A stretch of DNA of 34,736 nucleotides from Rhodobiaceae bacterium (lineage in GTDB: Bacteria; Pseudomonadota; Alphaproteobacteria; Rhizobiales; JANQQB01): the NCBI GenBank assembly GCA_028285165.1, contig JANQQB010000447.1, forward strand, positions 1-34,736. The letters are read 5' to 3'. Under the pieces are notes generated by a model. That model was given only the letters and a program-made list of their open reading frames with translations, was not told the origin of the DNA and made no database searches. This document shows positions 7,269 through 15,691 of this stretch, piece after piece. The translations under genes and the position numbers were made by a program. Numbering within the stretch: the first letter of the stretch is position 1; each line of letters opens with the position of its first letter.

Positions 7269-9467
7269 TCAATCGCCGCCAAAGATCCGCTTGAGGAAAC
7301 CGGGCACGCGTCCGGGCTCCGGCGGCAGGACCGGGCTTTCTTCCGCCGAACCGCCGCGGCGCGGGGCGGCCACCGGTTGCACGGCCGCCGTGCGCGTCAT
7401 GTCGGCGCCGGGCAGTGCCGCGGGCGGCAGGCCCTTATGGGCGATTTCCATGAAACGCCGCCACGATTGTGCGGGCAGGTTGGAGCCGGAGGCGCTGCGG
7501 CTCGGCGCGCCGTCGTCATTGCCGAACCAGACCCCGGTCGTCAGGTGGCCGGTATAGCCGACGAACCAGGCATCGCGCTGGTCCTGGGTTGTCCCGGTCT
7601 TGCCGGCGGCCGGGCGGTCGCCGAGCGCGGCGCGCTTGCCGGTCCCGGTCTTCAGGGACTCGGTGAGCATATGGTTCATCATGCCGACATGGTCAGGATC
7701 GATCACCGCGCCCGGACCTGAGCCATCGCGCTCGTAAAGCACTTTGCCGTCCTTGGTGGCGATCCGGCGCACCACATGCGGCAGAATACCGAACCCGCCG
7801 TTGGAAAACGGAACATAGGCCGCTGTCAGCTCCAGGGGCGTCACTTCCGACGTGCCGAGCGCGATCGAGGGATGGGCGCGCAGCTTGGACTGGATGCCGA
7901 GCCGTTGCGCGGTCGCGACGACGTTGGCAGGGCCCACGGTATGGGCTGTCGTGGCAGCCACGGTATTCATCGACTTTGCCAGCGCCGTCGTCAGCGACAC
8001 CTTGCCGTAATACTTGCCGTTCGGTGCGGTCGGGCGCCAATTGTTGATGCGCACCGGCGCGTCCAGCCGGATGCTCGACGGCGTGAAACCCTGTTCCAGT
8101 GCCGTCAGGTAGACGAACGGCTTGAAGGTCGACCCCGGTTGCCGTTTGGCGGTAACCGCGCGGTTGAACTGGCTCTTGCCATAATCGCGCCCGCCGACCA
8201 TCGCCTTGATGCCGCCGCTGCGGTCGATGGCGACGAGGGCGCCCTGGGCGACGCCGCGCGTCTCACCTTCCTCGTCCAATATCGTGCGGATGACGTCTTC
8301 TGCGGCCTCCTGCAGGTGCATATCGATGGTCGTGTCGACGACCAGATCGTTCGGGATATCGCCGATCAGGCGTTTGACTTCCGACAGGGCGTAGTCCGCA
8401 ACGTAGTGTTCGGCGCCGCGGGTCTGGCGCGCCGCGGAGATCGCGGCCGGTGACGCGAGGGCGTTGGCCGCCTCGGCTTCGGTGATGAACCCTTCCCTGT
8501 GCATGGCCATCAGCACCACCTGGGCGCGTTTTTCCGCCCGGTCGGGATTGCGTTTCGGCGAATAGATCGATGGCGCCTGCAACACGCCGGCCATCACCGC
8601 GGCCTCGGCGATCGTCAGGGTTCGGGCCGATTTGTTGTAATAGCGCCGCGCGGCGGCATCGATACCGTAGGCGCCGGAGCCGTAATACACCCGGTTGAGA
8701 TACAATTCGATGATCTCGTCCTTGGAGAAATTGTTCTCCAGCCAAAGCGCCAGCACAACTTCCTGCATTTTGCGCTTCAACGTGCGGTCCGGTTTCAGGA
8801 ACAGGTTCTTCGCCAATTGCTGGGTCAGCGTCGAACCGCCCTGAACCAGCCGACCGGCAGTGATGTTTGTGACCATGGCCCGCGCCAGGCCGATCACGTC
8901 GATGCCGAAATGCGAATAAAACCGCCGATCTTCGATGGCGATGATTGCCTGCGGCAGATAGGGCGGAACCTGTTCGAGCCGAATCGCTTCGCCGCCGGTC
9001 TCGCCGCGATTGCCGATCAGCGCGCCGGCTGCGGACACGATCTGCACGTTGGGCGGTCGTTTCGGAACTTCCCACTCGGAGGCCGGCGGCAGATAGGCGG
9101 CGTAAAACCCGAGCATGCCGGCAAAGACGATGCAGCCCCAAACCCCGGCGACCGCTCCCCAATATGCGAGGCGCCCGCTGGTGCGGGCCAGAAAAGGCAA
9201 GAGGCCGCGCCTGCGGCCGCGCGCCGACCGGGCGGGCTTGCGCCCGCGGGCCGCCGGTTTGCCTTTCGACCTGGTCCGAGGCGCGGAGTTTCCGGACTTC
9301 GGAGGTTTTGCAGGCTTGGTCGCCTTCTTCGCGGCAGGCCGCTTTTTCGCTGGTTTGGTGAGCGTGCGATCGTCGTCGCCAAGCCGCAGGTCGAGCGCGC
9401 CCGCCATGCTCGTGCCAATGTCAAACACTGGCTCTTTCCGCCCTTTCGGCATTTTTTTACGCGCCAT
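7269..9467 (-). CDS. Class A penicillin-binding protein (PBP1A family), bifunctional transglycosylase/transpeptidase
   Basis: Inner-membrane enzyme that polymerises and cross-links peptidoglycan in the periplasm; 732 residues. The N-terminus is a long Lys/Arg/Pro/Ala-rich cytoplasmic tail (about 35-90), then one membrane anchor (about 100-125). The GT51 transglycosylase domain shows AIEDRRFYSHFGID (catalytic Glu179) and QGGSTLTQQLAKNLFL. The transpeptidase has all three motifs: SxxK at 446-449 (STFK), SMN at 499-501 and KTGT at 623-626. It is shorter than canonical ~800-residue PBP1a because no large insert is seen, so it may be one of several class A paralogues. The charged tail may bind cytoplasmic or division partners. 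Monocistronic by position. Confidence 0.95.
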   Translation of the reverse strand: MARKKMPKGRKEPVFDIGTSMAGALDLRLGDDDRTLTKPAKKRPAAKKATKPAKPPKSGNSAPRTRSKGKPAARGRKPARSARGRRRGLLPFLARTSGRLAYWGAVAGVWGCIVFAGMLGFYAAYLPPASEWEVPKRPPNVQIVSAAGALIGNRGETGGEAIRLEQVPPYLPQAIIAIEDRRFYSHFGIDVIGLARAMVTNITAGRLVQGGSTLTQQLAKNLFLKPDRTLKRKMQEVVLALWLENNFSKDEIIELYLNRVYYGSGAYGIDAAARRYYNKSARTLTIAEAAVMAGVLQAPSIYSPKRNPDRAEKRAQVVLMAMHREGFITEAEAANALASPAAISAARQTRGAEHYVADYALSEVKRLIGDIPNDLVVDTTIDMHLQEAAEDVIRTILDEEGETRGVAQGALVAIDRSGGIKAMVGGRDYGKSQFNRAVTAKRQPGSTFKPFVYLTALEQGFTPSSIRLDAPVRINNWRPTAPNGKYYGKVSLTTALAKSMNTVAATTAHTVGPANVVATAQRLGIQSKLRAHPSIALGTSEVTPLELTAAYVPFSNGGFGILPHVVRRIATKDGKVLYERDGSGPGAVIDPDHVGMMNHMLTESLKTGTGKRAALGDRPAAGKTGTTQDQRDAWFVGYTGHLTTGVWFGNDDGAPSRSASGSNLPAQSWRRFMEIAHKGLPPAALPGADMTRTAAVQPVAAPRRGGSAEESPVLPPEPGRVPGFLKRIFGGD

Positions 9468-9615
9468 GAACAGCCCGGTGCGATCGTAGGGTTTTGAAGA
9501 TGCGGATGATTCCGGACCCTATTACCGTCTCATTAAGGTGCGGTAAAGGAATGGCACGACTCCATAAAGTCCTCTATATCTGGACGTCTTCCTCGAATGC
9601 ACCTTCCGGCCGCGC

Positions 9616-10017
9616 ATGTTCACGCTTGATCCCAGACTGGCATCGGATTCCTATCCCGTTCATTTGCTGTCGCTGTGCGATGTGCGTTTGAAGCGCGATT
9701 CTGCGGCCAATCCCTGGCTGCTTCTGGTTCCCAGGCGGCCGAACCTCGTCGAAATCCACGATCTTGCGCCGGTCGACCGGCATGCCCTGATCGATGAAAT
9801 CGGGCAGGTCACCGCCGCTTTGAAGGCCGCGTCGTCCTGCGACAAGATCAACGTGGCCGCTTTCGGCAATACCGTCCCGCAAATGCATGTTCATGTCATT
9901 GCCCGTTTCACCATGGATCCGTGGTGGCCCGGTCCCTTGGACATGACCGCATCCGGCAGCCCTTGGGACGATGCCGCGCGGCAATCGTTCTGCGCCCGTC
10001 TCATAGATGCCCTCTAG
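9616..10017 (+). CDS. HIT-domain protein (nucleotide phosphohydrolase-like)
   Basis: A 133-residue histidine-triad protein; the family hydrolyses or transfers nucleotidyl groups (Ap4A, AMP-lysine, AMP-X substrates). The start MFTLDPRLASDSYPV and LLLVPRR segment are typical of the alphaproteobacterial branch. The triad reads QMHVHVIAR (His91, His93): the first His of the usual His-x-His-x-His is Gln, while the central (catalytic) and last His remain. No obvious ribosome-binding site precedes the ATG. The nudC gene follows 68 bp downstream on the same strand, and both products act on nucleotide phosphates, so joint expression is plausible. Confidence 0.88.
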   Translation: MFTLDPRLASDSYPVHLLSLCDVRLKRDSAANPWLLLVPRRPNLVEIHDLAPVDRHALIDEIGQVTAALKAASSCDKINVAAFGNTVPQMHVHVIARFTMDPWWPGPLDMTASGSPWDDAARQSFCARLIDAL

Positions 10018-10085
10018 AAAACTGTGTGTATAGGCTGAGTGGCGCCCTCGGCAGCGTCGACCCGCCCGCAAGGAGAAATGACGCC

Positions 10086-11045
10086 ATGGTGTCGCTCTTG
10101 GCCAAGTCGCCCTTTCCCGACTACGAAGCGTCCGCGGTCACCGGGTTTTGCGGCAACAGTCTGGATCGGGACGCGTTGAAACGCCCGGATCGGGCGTGGT
10201 TCGACGCCCAATGGGCACGCGCGGACGCGGCCTGTCTGATATTCTGCGCGGACCGTCCGGTTCTGGATGTCACCGGCGCGCGTCCGAAGGCGGACCTGCC
10301 CGCTTCCCGCGCCGCGGATTTCGGCACCGATATGCAGACGACGGTCTTTCTCGGCATGCAGGAGGGCAAACCGCTTTTTGCTGCGCTTGCCGGCACCGAC
10401 GATGCGGCAATCGAGGCGATGGGTCCGTACAAGCTTATCGATCTTCGCTCGCTGGCCCGCCAGGGCGTCATGACACCGCCCGAACTCGGCGCGCTGGCCC
10501 AGGGCAGAAGTCTGTCGCATTGGCATGACAGGCATCGGTTCTGCGCCAATTGCGGCGCGCCGACCCGCATCGCCGAAGCCGGATACCGGCGCGATTGCGA
10601 TGCCTGCGGGGCCAAGCATTTTCCCCGGACCGATCCGGTGGCGATCTGGCTGACCCTGTCCGAAGGCCACGTCCTGCTCGGCCGGTCCGGCCGCTTCGCC
10701 GACAGCATGTATTCCTGCCTTGCCGGCTTCATCGAGCCCGGCGAAACCATCGAGGATGCGGTCCGCCGGGAAAATTTCGAAGAATCGGGCGTGCGCATCG
10801 GCCGTGTCGCCTACCATGCGAGCCAGCCCTGGCCGTTTCCCGCCTCGCTGATGGTCGGCTGCTATGCCGAGGCGCTCACCAGCGAAATCCAGATGGACGA
10901 TGAGGAATTGGTCGATTGCCGTTGGTTCAGCCGCGACGAGGTCGCGGCGATGCTGGCCGGCAGCCACCCCGAAGGAAAGACCGTGCCCCCCGATATGTCC
11001 ATCGCCTACCGTCTGATCCGGGACTATGTCGAGGCCGGTTGGTAG
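10086..11045 (+). CDS. nudC: NAD+/NADH pyrophosphatase (Nudix)
   Basis: Hydrolyses NADH to NMNH and AMP, and in other bacteria removes NAD caps from RNA; 319 residues, cytoplasmic. It has a zinc ribbon (CANC at 153-156 and CDAC at 171-174) and a full Nudix box from Gly214 to Val236 (GFIEPGETIEDAV then RENFEESGV). It also has the NADH-pyrophosphatase marker SQPWPFPAS at 246-254, which separates NudC from other Nudix proteins. The frame is open from 9921, but the ATG at 10086 is chosen because AGGAG lies upstream at normal spacing and the extension overlaps the HIT gene. Convergent with pheA, stops 25 bp apart. Confidence 0.95.
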   Translation: MVSLLAKSPFPDYEASAVTGFCGNSLDRDALKRPDRAWFDAQWARADAACLIFCADRPVLDVTGARPKADLPASRAADFGTDMQTTVFLGMQEGKPLFAALAGTDDAAIEAMGPYKLIDLRSLARQGVMTPPELGALAQGRSLSHWHDRHRFCANCGAPTRIAEAGYRRDCDACGAKHFPRTDPVAIWLTLSEGHVLLGRSGRFADSMYSCLAGFIEPGETIEDAVRRENFEESGVRIGRVAYHASQPWPFPASLMVGCYAEALTSEIQMDDEELVDCRWFSRDEVAAMLAGSHPEGKTVPPDMSIAYRLIRDYVEAGW

Positions 11046-11069
11046 GCGCCGATGCCTTGATCGTCGGTG

Positions 11070-11960
11070 TCAGGTTTCCAGGCCCGGCCGCAGGTCGCGC
11101 GTGCTTTCCGGTTCGCTGATCTTTTCGCGGAACGATGCAGCCGGAAAGACCCCCAGGATGCGCAGTTCGCGGGAGAAGAACGCCAGTTCCTCGAGCGCAA
11201 GCGACAGGTCCTTGTCGTCCGGATGCGCTTCGACTTCCGCATAGAATTGTGTGGCGAAGAATTCGCCCTCCAACTGGTAGGATTCCAGCTTGGTCATGTT
11301 CACGCCGTTCGTCGCGAAACCCCCAAGCGCCTTGTAGAGCGAGGCCGGCACGTTGCGGACGCGGAAAATGAACGAGGTGACGCATAATCCATTCCCGGCC
11401 GCGATCGGGACGGCGTCCTTGCTGAGGATGATGAAACGTGTCGTATTGTGCGCTTCGTCCTCGATGTCTTCTGCAAGAATGTCCAGGCCATAGATTTCCG
11501 CGGCCAGGCGCGAGGAGATCGCCGCCCGGTCGGTCTCGTTCGCCTCGGCGATGATGCGGGCCGACCCGGCCGTGTCGGCGCCGACGACCGGACGCAGATT
11601 CAGTTCCCGAATTCGCCGGCGGCACTGGCCGAGCGCCTGGACGTGGCTCTGGACGCTTTCGATGCCGGCAAGCGTCGAGCCCTTCGGGGCCACCAATTGA
11701 TGATGGATCGGCAGGAAATATTCGCCGATGATATGCAGCGACGAGGTCGGAAGCAGATGGTGGATATCGGCAACCCGTCCGGCGACGGAGTTTTCGATCG
11801 GGATCATCGCGAGTTCGGCGCCTCCCGATTCGACCGCCGCGAAACAGTCTTCGAATGTCGGACATGGTACGGCCTGGGCCTCGGGATAGACCTCGTGGCA
11901 GGCAATATGCGAGTTGGCGCCGGGTTCCCCCTGGAAAACGACTTTCTTCACTGTATTCAT
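11070..11960 (-). CDS. pheA: Prephenate dehydratase
   Basis: Converts prephenate to phenylpyruvate in phenylalanine synthesis. Monofunctional type, 296 residues, without a chorismate mutase domain. The catalytic domain (about 5-185) contains [24 protein letters not shown] and the conserved Thr-Arg-Phe (TRF 174-176). The C-terminal ACT regulatory domain (about 195-275) contains [14 protein letters not shown], the counterpart of the phenylalanine-binding ESRP motif, so feedback inhibition by phenylalanine is expected. It overlaps the upstream kdsB by 4 bp (ATGA), which implies translational coupling. The kdsB-pheA-nudC neighbourhood is common in Rhizobiales. Confidence 0.97.
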   Translation of the reverse strand: MNTVKKVVFQGEPGANSHIACHEVYPEAQAVPCPTFEDCFAAVESGGAELAMIPIENSVAGRVADIHHLLPTSSLHIIGEYFLPIHHQLVAPKGSTLAGIESVQSHVQALGQCRRRIRELNLRPVVGADTAGSARIIAEANETDRAAISSRLAAEIYGLDILAEDIEDEAHNTTRFIILSKDAVPIAAGNGLCVTSFIFRVRNVPASLYKALGGFATNGVNMTKLESYQLEGEFFATQFYAEVEAHPDDKDLSLALEELAFFSRELRILGVFPAASFREKISEPESTRDLRPGLET

Positions 11961-12736
11961 TCCGGACCCGGTTCGGTGTCTGTGTTGTCTTTTGCCGCGG
12001 CGTCTGTGCGTTCCCGGACCAGTGTCTGGGCACGGTCGAGGTCGGTCGGTGTGTCGACCCCGAACGGCACGGTGTCGACGATTGCCACGTCGATGCGCAT
12101 GCCGGCCTCAAGCGCACGCAATTGTTCGAGCCGTTCCCGCTTTTCCAGAACCGACGGGGCGAGACCGACGAAGCGTTCTAAAGCCTTGCGCCGGTAGGCG
12201 TAAAGTCCGATGTGGTGATAGAGCGGTCCGTCGCCGGACGGCGCGCTCGCCCGGGTGAAGTAAAGCGCCCGCAACCGGTTCGGCGAAATCGGCGTGCCGA
12301 CCGCCTTGACCACATTGGGGTCGGTGCGTTCCCGGGCTTCGGTGATCGGCGCACAGGGCGTGCCGATGGCCACCTCCGGTTCGTCCAGCAACGCGACACA
12401 GGCGCGGATGGTTTTGGGATCGACGCTCGGGAGGTCGCCCTGGACGTTGACCACGCAATCGAACCTGCCGTCGGGATCGATCTGTTCGATCGCCTCGAAG
12501 ATGCGATCCGAACCCGACGGATGGTCGGTGCGGGTCATGACGGCCCGTCCGCCGGCGGCCTGAACAGCCGCGGCGATGTCCGCATGGTCGCAGGCGACCG
12601 CCACCGGTCCGATATCCGCTTCGACCGCCCGGCGCCAGACATGCACGATCATCGGCTCGCCGGCGATCGGCGCCAGCATCTTGTTCGCCAGGCGGGTGGC
12701 CGCCATGCGGGCCGGGATGAGGATTATCGGAGTCAT
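11957..12736 (-). CDS. kdsB: 3-deoxy-manno-octulosonate cytidylyltransferase (CMP-KDO synthetase)
   Basis: Activates KDO with CTP for lipopolysaccharide inner-core assembly; cytoplasmic, 259 residues. The start [20 protein letters not shown] carries the nucleotide-binding [12 protein letters not shown] motif. [17 protein letters not shown] and [13 protein letters not shown] (metal-binding Asp) are also family-typical, as is the [10 protein letters not shown] segment. In the classical family the motif is NVQGDEP; here it is QGDLP, a mild variation. The last 4 bp overlap pheA, so the two are one operon. The upstream 345 bp to cycM contain the promoters of both divergent genes. Confidence 0.96.
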   Translation of the reverse strand: MTPIILIPARMAATRLANKMLAPIAGEPMIVHVWRRAVEADIGPVAVACDHADIAAAVQAAGGRAVMTRTDHPSGSDRIFEAIEQIDPDGRFDCVVNVQGDLPSVDPKTIRACVALLDEPEVAIGTPCAPITEARERTDPNVVKAVGTPISPNRLRALYFTRASAPSGDGPLYHHIGLYAYRRKALERFVGLAPSVLEKRERLEQLRALEAGMRIDVAIVDTVPFGVDTPTDLDRAQTLVRERTDAAAKDNTDTEPGPE

Positions 12737-13081
12737 GACGTGATCGGGTCCGGAGAGAGGGCATCGGTGTCGGGCATGGGGTGCGGAATCGAGCGGGCAG
12801 GAGGCAGCGAGCCTGCCGTGCTGACGGGAAAGGGCCGGTCCTGGCGGGTTCCTGATACTATTTGGGCGCTTGCCGTCGGTCGTTTGGGTCTGTAGTGGAA
12901 AGAGCGGATTTCACGGACGAATTGTCTCACAATCCGGTCCTTTAATCCTATGGACACTCGCTTGGCAATATCGCTAGGGTCCGGCGCGTCTTGTACACGG
13001 CGCCTTTGGCTTTGAATGCGCCCGGCGTCTGGTCTATGGTCTGGCCAGAATCGGGCAAGCGACGGAAACGGAACGGCAACG
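12737..13081. other. Intergenic region between kdsB and cycM
   Basis: A 345-bp stretch between divergent genes. It must contain both promoters, but I found no convincing -35/-10 pair and no palindrome, repeat or RNA gene. Several antisense frames are open through it with arginine- and proline-rich, non-protein-like content. Confidence 0.5.
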
Positions 13082-13621
13082 ATGGATTCCTTTGAACTCA
13101 ATAAGATCGCCGGCGCCCTGCTGGGAGCGCTCCTGTTCGTTTTTGGGACGGGCTTTTTGTCGGAGTTGATTTTTTATCAGCACCATCCCGAGACGCCGGG
13201 CTACGTGATCGAGGTCGCCGAGGCGGCGACCGAGGAGGCTGAGGAACCGGTCGTGATTTCCGTCGCCGCGCTGATGGCCAATGCCGAGGTGTCCGGCGGC
13301 GAAAGGGCCGCCCGCAAATGCTCGGCCTGCCACACATTCGACAATGGTGGCGCAAACAAGGTTGGTCCGAACCTTTGGAATATCGTCAATCGGCAGTTCG
13401 GCGCCGTCGACGGGTTCAATTATTCATCCGCCCTGACGGCGTTGGCAGCGGAAAAGACCTGGACGTTCGAGGAACTGAACGGCTTTTTGCAGAACCCCCG
13501 CGGGCACCTGCCCGGCACGTCGATGAGTTTTGCCGGCCTGAAGAAGGACGATGAGCGGGCCGATATGCTGGCTTACCTGCGTTCGCTTTCGGATTCTCCT
13601 GCGCCGTTGCCGACCGAATGA
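13082..13621 (+). CDS. cycM: Membrane-anchored class I cytochrome c (CycM type)
   Basis: A 179-residue electron carrier between the bc1 complex and a terminal oxidase, held on the periplasmic side of the inner membrane by an uncleaved N-terminal anchor. Residues 1-31 (MDSFELNKIAGALLGALLFV...) are the classic CycM start and anchor. An acidic Ala/Glu-rich linker (about 43-60) leads to the haem motif CSACH at 80-84 and a likely axial Met148 in PGTSMSFAG. The frame is open from 13016, but the ATG at 13082 gives the conserved MDSFE start. Monocistronic, followed by a strong terminator. Confidence 0.95.
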   Translation: MDSFELNKIAGALLGALLFVFGTGFLSELIFYQHHPETPGYVIEVAEAATEEAEEPVVISVAALMANAEVSGGERAARKCSACHTFDNGGANKVGPNLWNIVNRQFGAVDGFNYSSALTALAAEKTWTFEELNGFLQNPRGHLPGTSMSFAGLKKDDERADMLAYLRSLSDSPAPLPTE

Positions 13622-13654
13622 TCCTGGTACGAGCCAAGGACTGACAGTGACAAG

Positions 13655-13686
13655 GAGCCGGGCCCGTCCCGGCTCTCTGCATTTTT
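13655..13686 (+). terminator. Rho-independent terminator after cycM
   Basis: GAGCCGGG at 13655-13662 pairs perfectly with CCCGGCTC at 13668-13675 around a 5-nt loop; a five-T run follows at 13682-13686. It ends the cycM transcript. Confidence 0.8.
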
Positions 13687-13825
13687 GCCGGTGAGGAACG
13701 TGAATTCTTTGTTAGAATCGCCGAGTGGTGGTGGCGAACGGCCGCCGCCGCCATAATATTCATGCAAACCTGGAACAGGCTTCGTCACCAGCGAAGCCGT
13801 TGATCGAACCAGCGGGAGCGTTCTT

Positions 13826-15691
13826 GTGAAAAAAGCCGCGTTGCCCCTCGCCGTATGTGCGGGATTGTCCCTGGCACTTATCCTGCCTCTTGGAGCCGAC
13901 GCGGCCAAGGCCGAGGAAGAACCGAAATGGCGGCATGGCACGTCATTGATGGGGTCGATCAAGTATCCGCCGGATTTTCCGCATTTTGACTACGTCAATC
14001 CGCAGGCGCCAAAGGGCGGCCGGGTGCGCCTTTCGGCGACAGGGACCTTTGACACCTTCAATTTTGTCATTCCGAAAGGCCGCTCCGCCGCCGGCATCGG
14101 CCTGATCTATGATTCCCTGATGGATTCCGCCTTGGACGAAATCTCCGCGGAATACGGCCTGATCGCAGACGGTATGCGCTATCCGGAGGACTATTCCTGG
14201 GTCGAATACCGCATCAATCCCAAGGCCCGCTGGCATGACGGCAAGCCGATCACGGCGGAAGATGTCGTATGGTCGTTCGACGTGCTCACAACGAACAATC
14301 CGAGCCAGAAATTCTATTATCGCCACGTGACGTCGGCGAGCGTCGCGCGGCCGGGGATCGTACGGTTCGATTTCGACCAGACGGGCAACAGGGAATTGCC
14401 GCAGATCGTCGGACAATTGTCGGTCTTGCCGAAGCATTACTGGGAGGCGGTCGGTGCCAGCGGCAATCCGCGCAACATCCTGGAAAGCACGCTGGAGCCG
14501 CCGCTCGGCTCCGGTCCCTACCGGATCAAGAGTTTCAAGGCTGGCCGTTCCGTTACGTTCGAGCGGGTCAATGATTACTGGGCCAAGGACCTGAACGTCG
14601 CGATCGGCAAGAACAATTTCGATGAGGTCGTTTACGAGTATTTCCGCGACACCAACACCCTGCTCGAAGCCTTCAAGGGCGACCAGTACGACTTCCGTTC
14701 GGAGAATTCGGCAAAGAACTGGGCGACCGGTTACAAGTTCCCCGGTGTCGAGAAGGAACGCGTGGTCCTGGAGACATTTCCGGAAGTGTCGTCGGGGATC
14801 ATGCAGGCTTTTGTCGTCAACCTCAGGCGCGACAAGTTCAGCGATCCCCGCGTCCGACGCGCGCTGAACTACGCGTTCGATTTCGAAACGCTGAACCGTA
14901 CGATCTTCTTCGGTCAGTACAAGCGCATCTATTCCTATTTTGCCGGCACCGAACTGGCGTCCAAGGGCCTGCCGGAAGGCCTTGAACTGGAAATCCTGGA
15001 GACGGTGCGCGACAAGGTCCCCGAGGAGGTGTTCACGACGCCCTTCACCAACCCGATCGGGGGAGACACCAACAAACTGCGGGACAATCTGCGCAATGCG
15101 GTCGCGCTCCTGAAGGAAGCCGGCTGGGAATTCCGCAATCGCAAGCTGGTCAATTCCGAAACCGGCGAACCGTTTGTCATCGAATACCTTGCCGCCGACC
15201 CGAATTCGGAACGCATCGTCCTGCCCTACCGCTCCAATCTTGAGCGCATCGGCATCACGCTCAATTTGCGCATCGTCGACACGTCGCAATACATCAATCG
15301 TCTGCGGGCCTTCGATTTCGACATGATCACCACCGGTTGGGGTCAGTCGCTGTCTCCCGGCAACGAGCAATTGTTCTATTTCGGCACCGAGGCGGCCGAA
15401 AACAATTCGTCGCGGAACTATCCGGGCATCAAGGATCCCGCCGTTGACGCCCTGATCCAGCGTGTGATTTTTGCCAAGGACCGGGAGGAGCTTGTTGCCG
15501 CGACAAAGGCGCTCGACCGTGTGCTCCTGGCGAACCATTTTGTCATTCCGCAATTCTACATCGACTACAGCCGCACCGCTCGGTGGGATCGGTTCTCGCA
15601 CCCCGAGCCCTTGCCGACATATTCCTACGGCTTCCCGACGATCTGGTGGTGGGACGAGGAAAAAGCCGCCGCCGTGGAGGCAAGGAAATGA
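13826..15691 (+). CDS. yejA: YejA-type extracellular solute-binding protein, family 5 (first copy)
   Basis: Periplasmic binding protein of a microcin C / oligopeptide ABC importer; 621 residues. It begins with GTG (ribosome-binding site GGGAG, 7 nt upstream) and has a Sec signal peptide with likely cleavage after ADA or AKA around residue 27-31. The SBP_bac_5 body includes HGTSLMGSIKYPPDFPHFDYVNPQAPKGGRV, MRYPEDYSWVEYRINPKARWHDGKPITAEDV and PPLGSGPYRIKSF, all typical of YejA. The stop overlaps the start of the second binding protein by 4 bp (ATGA). In Brucella and Sinorhizobium, YejABEF is linked to resistance to host antimicrobial peptides; the same role here is inference. Confidence 0.93.
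   Translation: MKKAALPLAVCAGLSLALILPLGADAAKAEEEPKWRHGTSLMGSIKYPPDFPHFDYVNPQAPKGGRVRLSATGTFDTFNFVIPKGRSAAGIGLIYDSLMDSALDEISAEYGLIADGMRYPEDYSWVEYRINPKARWHDGKPITAEDVVWSFDVLTTNNPSQKFYYRHVTSASVARPGIVRFDFDQTGNRELPQIVGQLSVLPKHYWEAVGASGNPRNILESTLEPPLGSGPYRIKSFKAGRSVTFERVNDYWAKDLNVAIGKNNFDEVVYEYFRDTNTLLEAFKGDQYDFRSENSAKNWATGYKFPGVEKERVVLETFPEVSSGIMQAFVVNLRRDKFSDPRVRRALNYAFDFETLNRTIFFGQYKRIYSYFAGTELASKGLPEGLELEILETVRDKVPEEVFTTPFTNPIGGDTNKLRDNLRNAVALLKEAGWEFRNRKLVNSETGEPFVIEYLAADPNSERIVLPYRSNLERIGITLNLRIVDTSQYINRLRAFDFDMITTGWGQSLSPGNEQLFYFGTEAAENNSSRNYPGIKDPAVDALIQRVIFAKDREELVAATKALDRVLLANHFVIPQFYIDYSRTARWDRFSHPEPLPTYSYGFPTIWWWDEEKAAAVEARK

Noticed and set aside
9921-10085. Upstream extension of nudC
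   Set aside because: It overlaps the HIT gene in another frame and lacks family similarity; AGGAG lies before the ATG at 10086.
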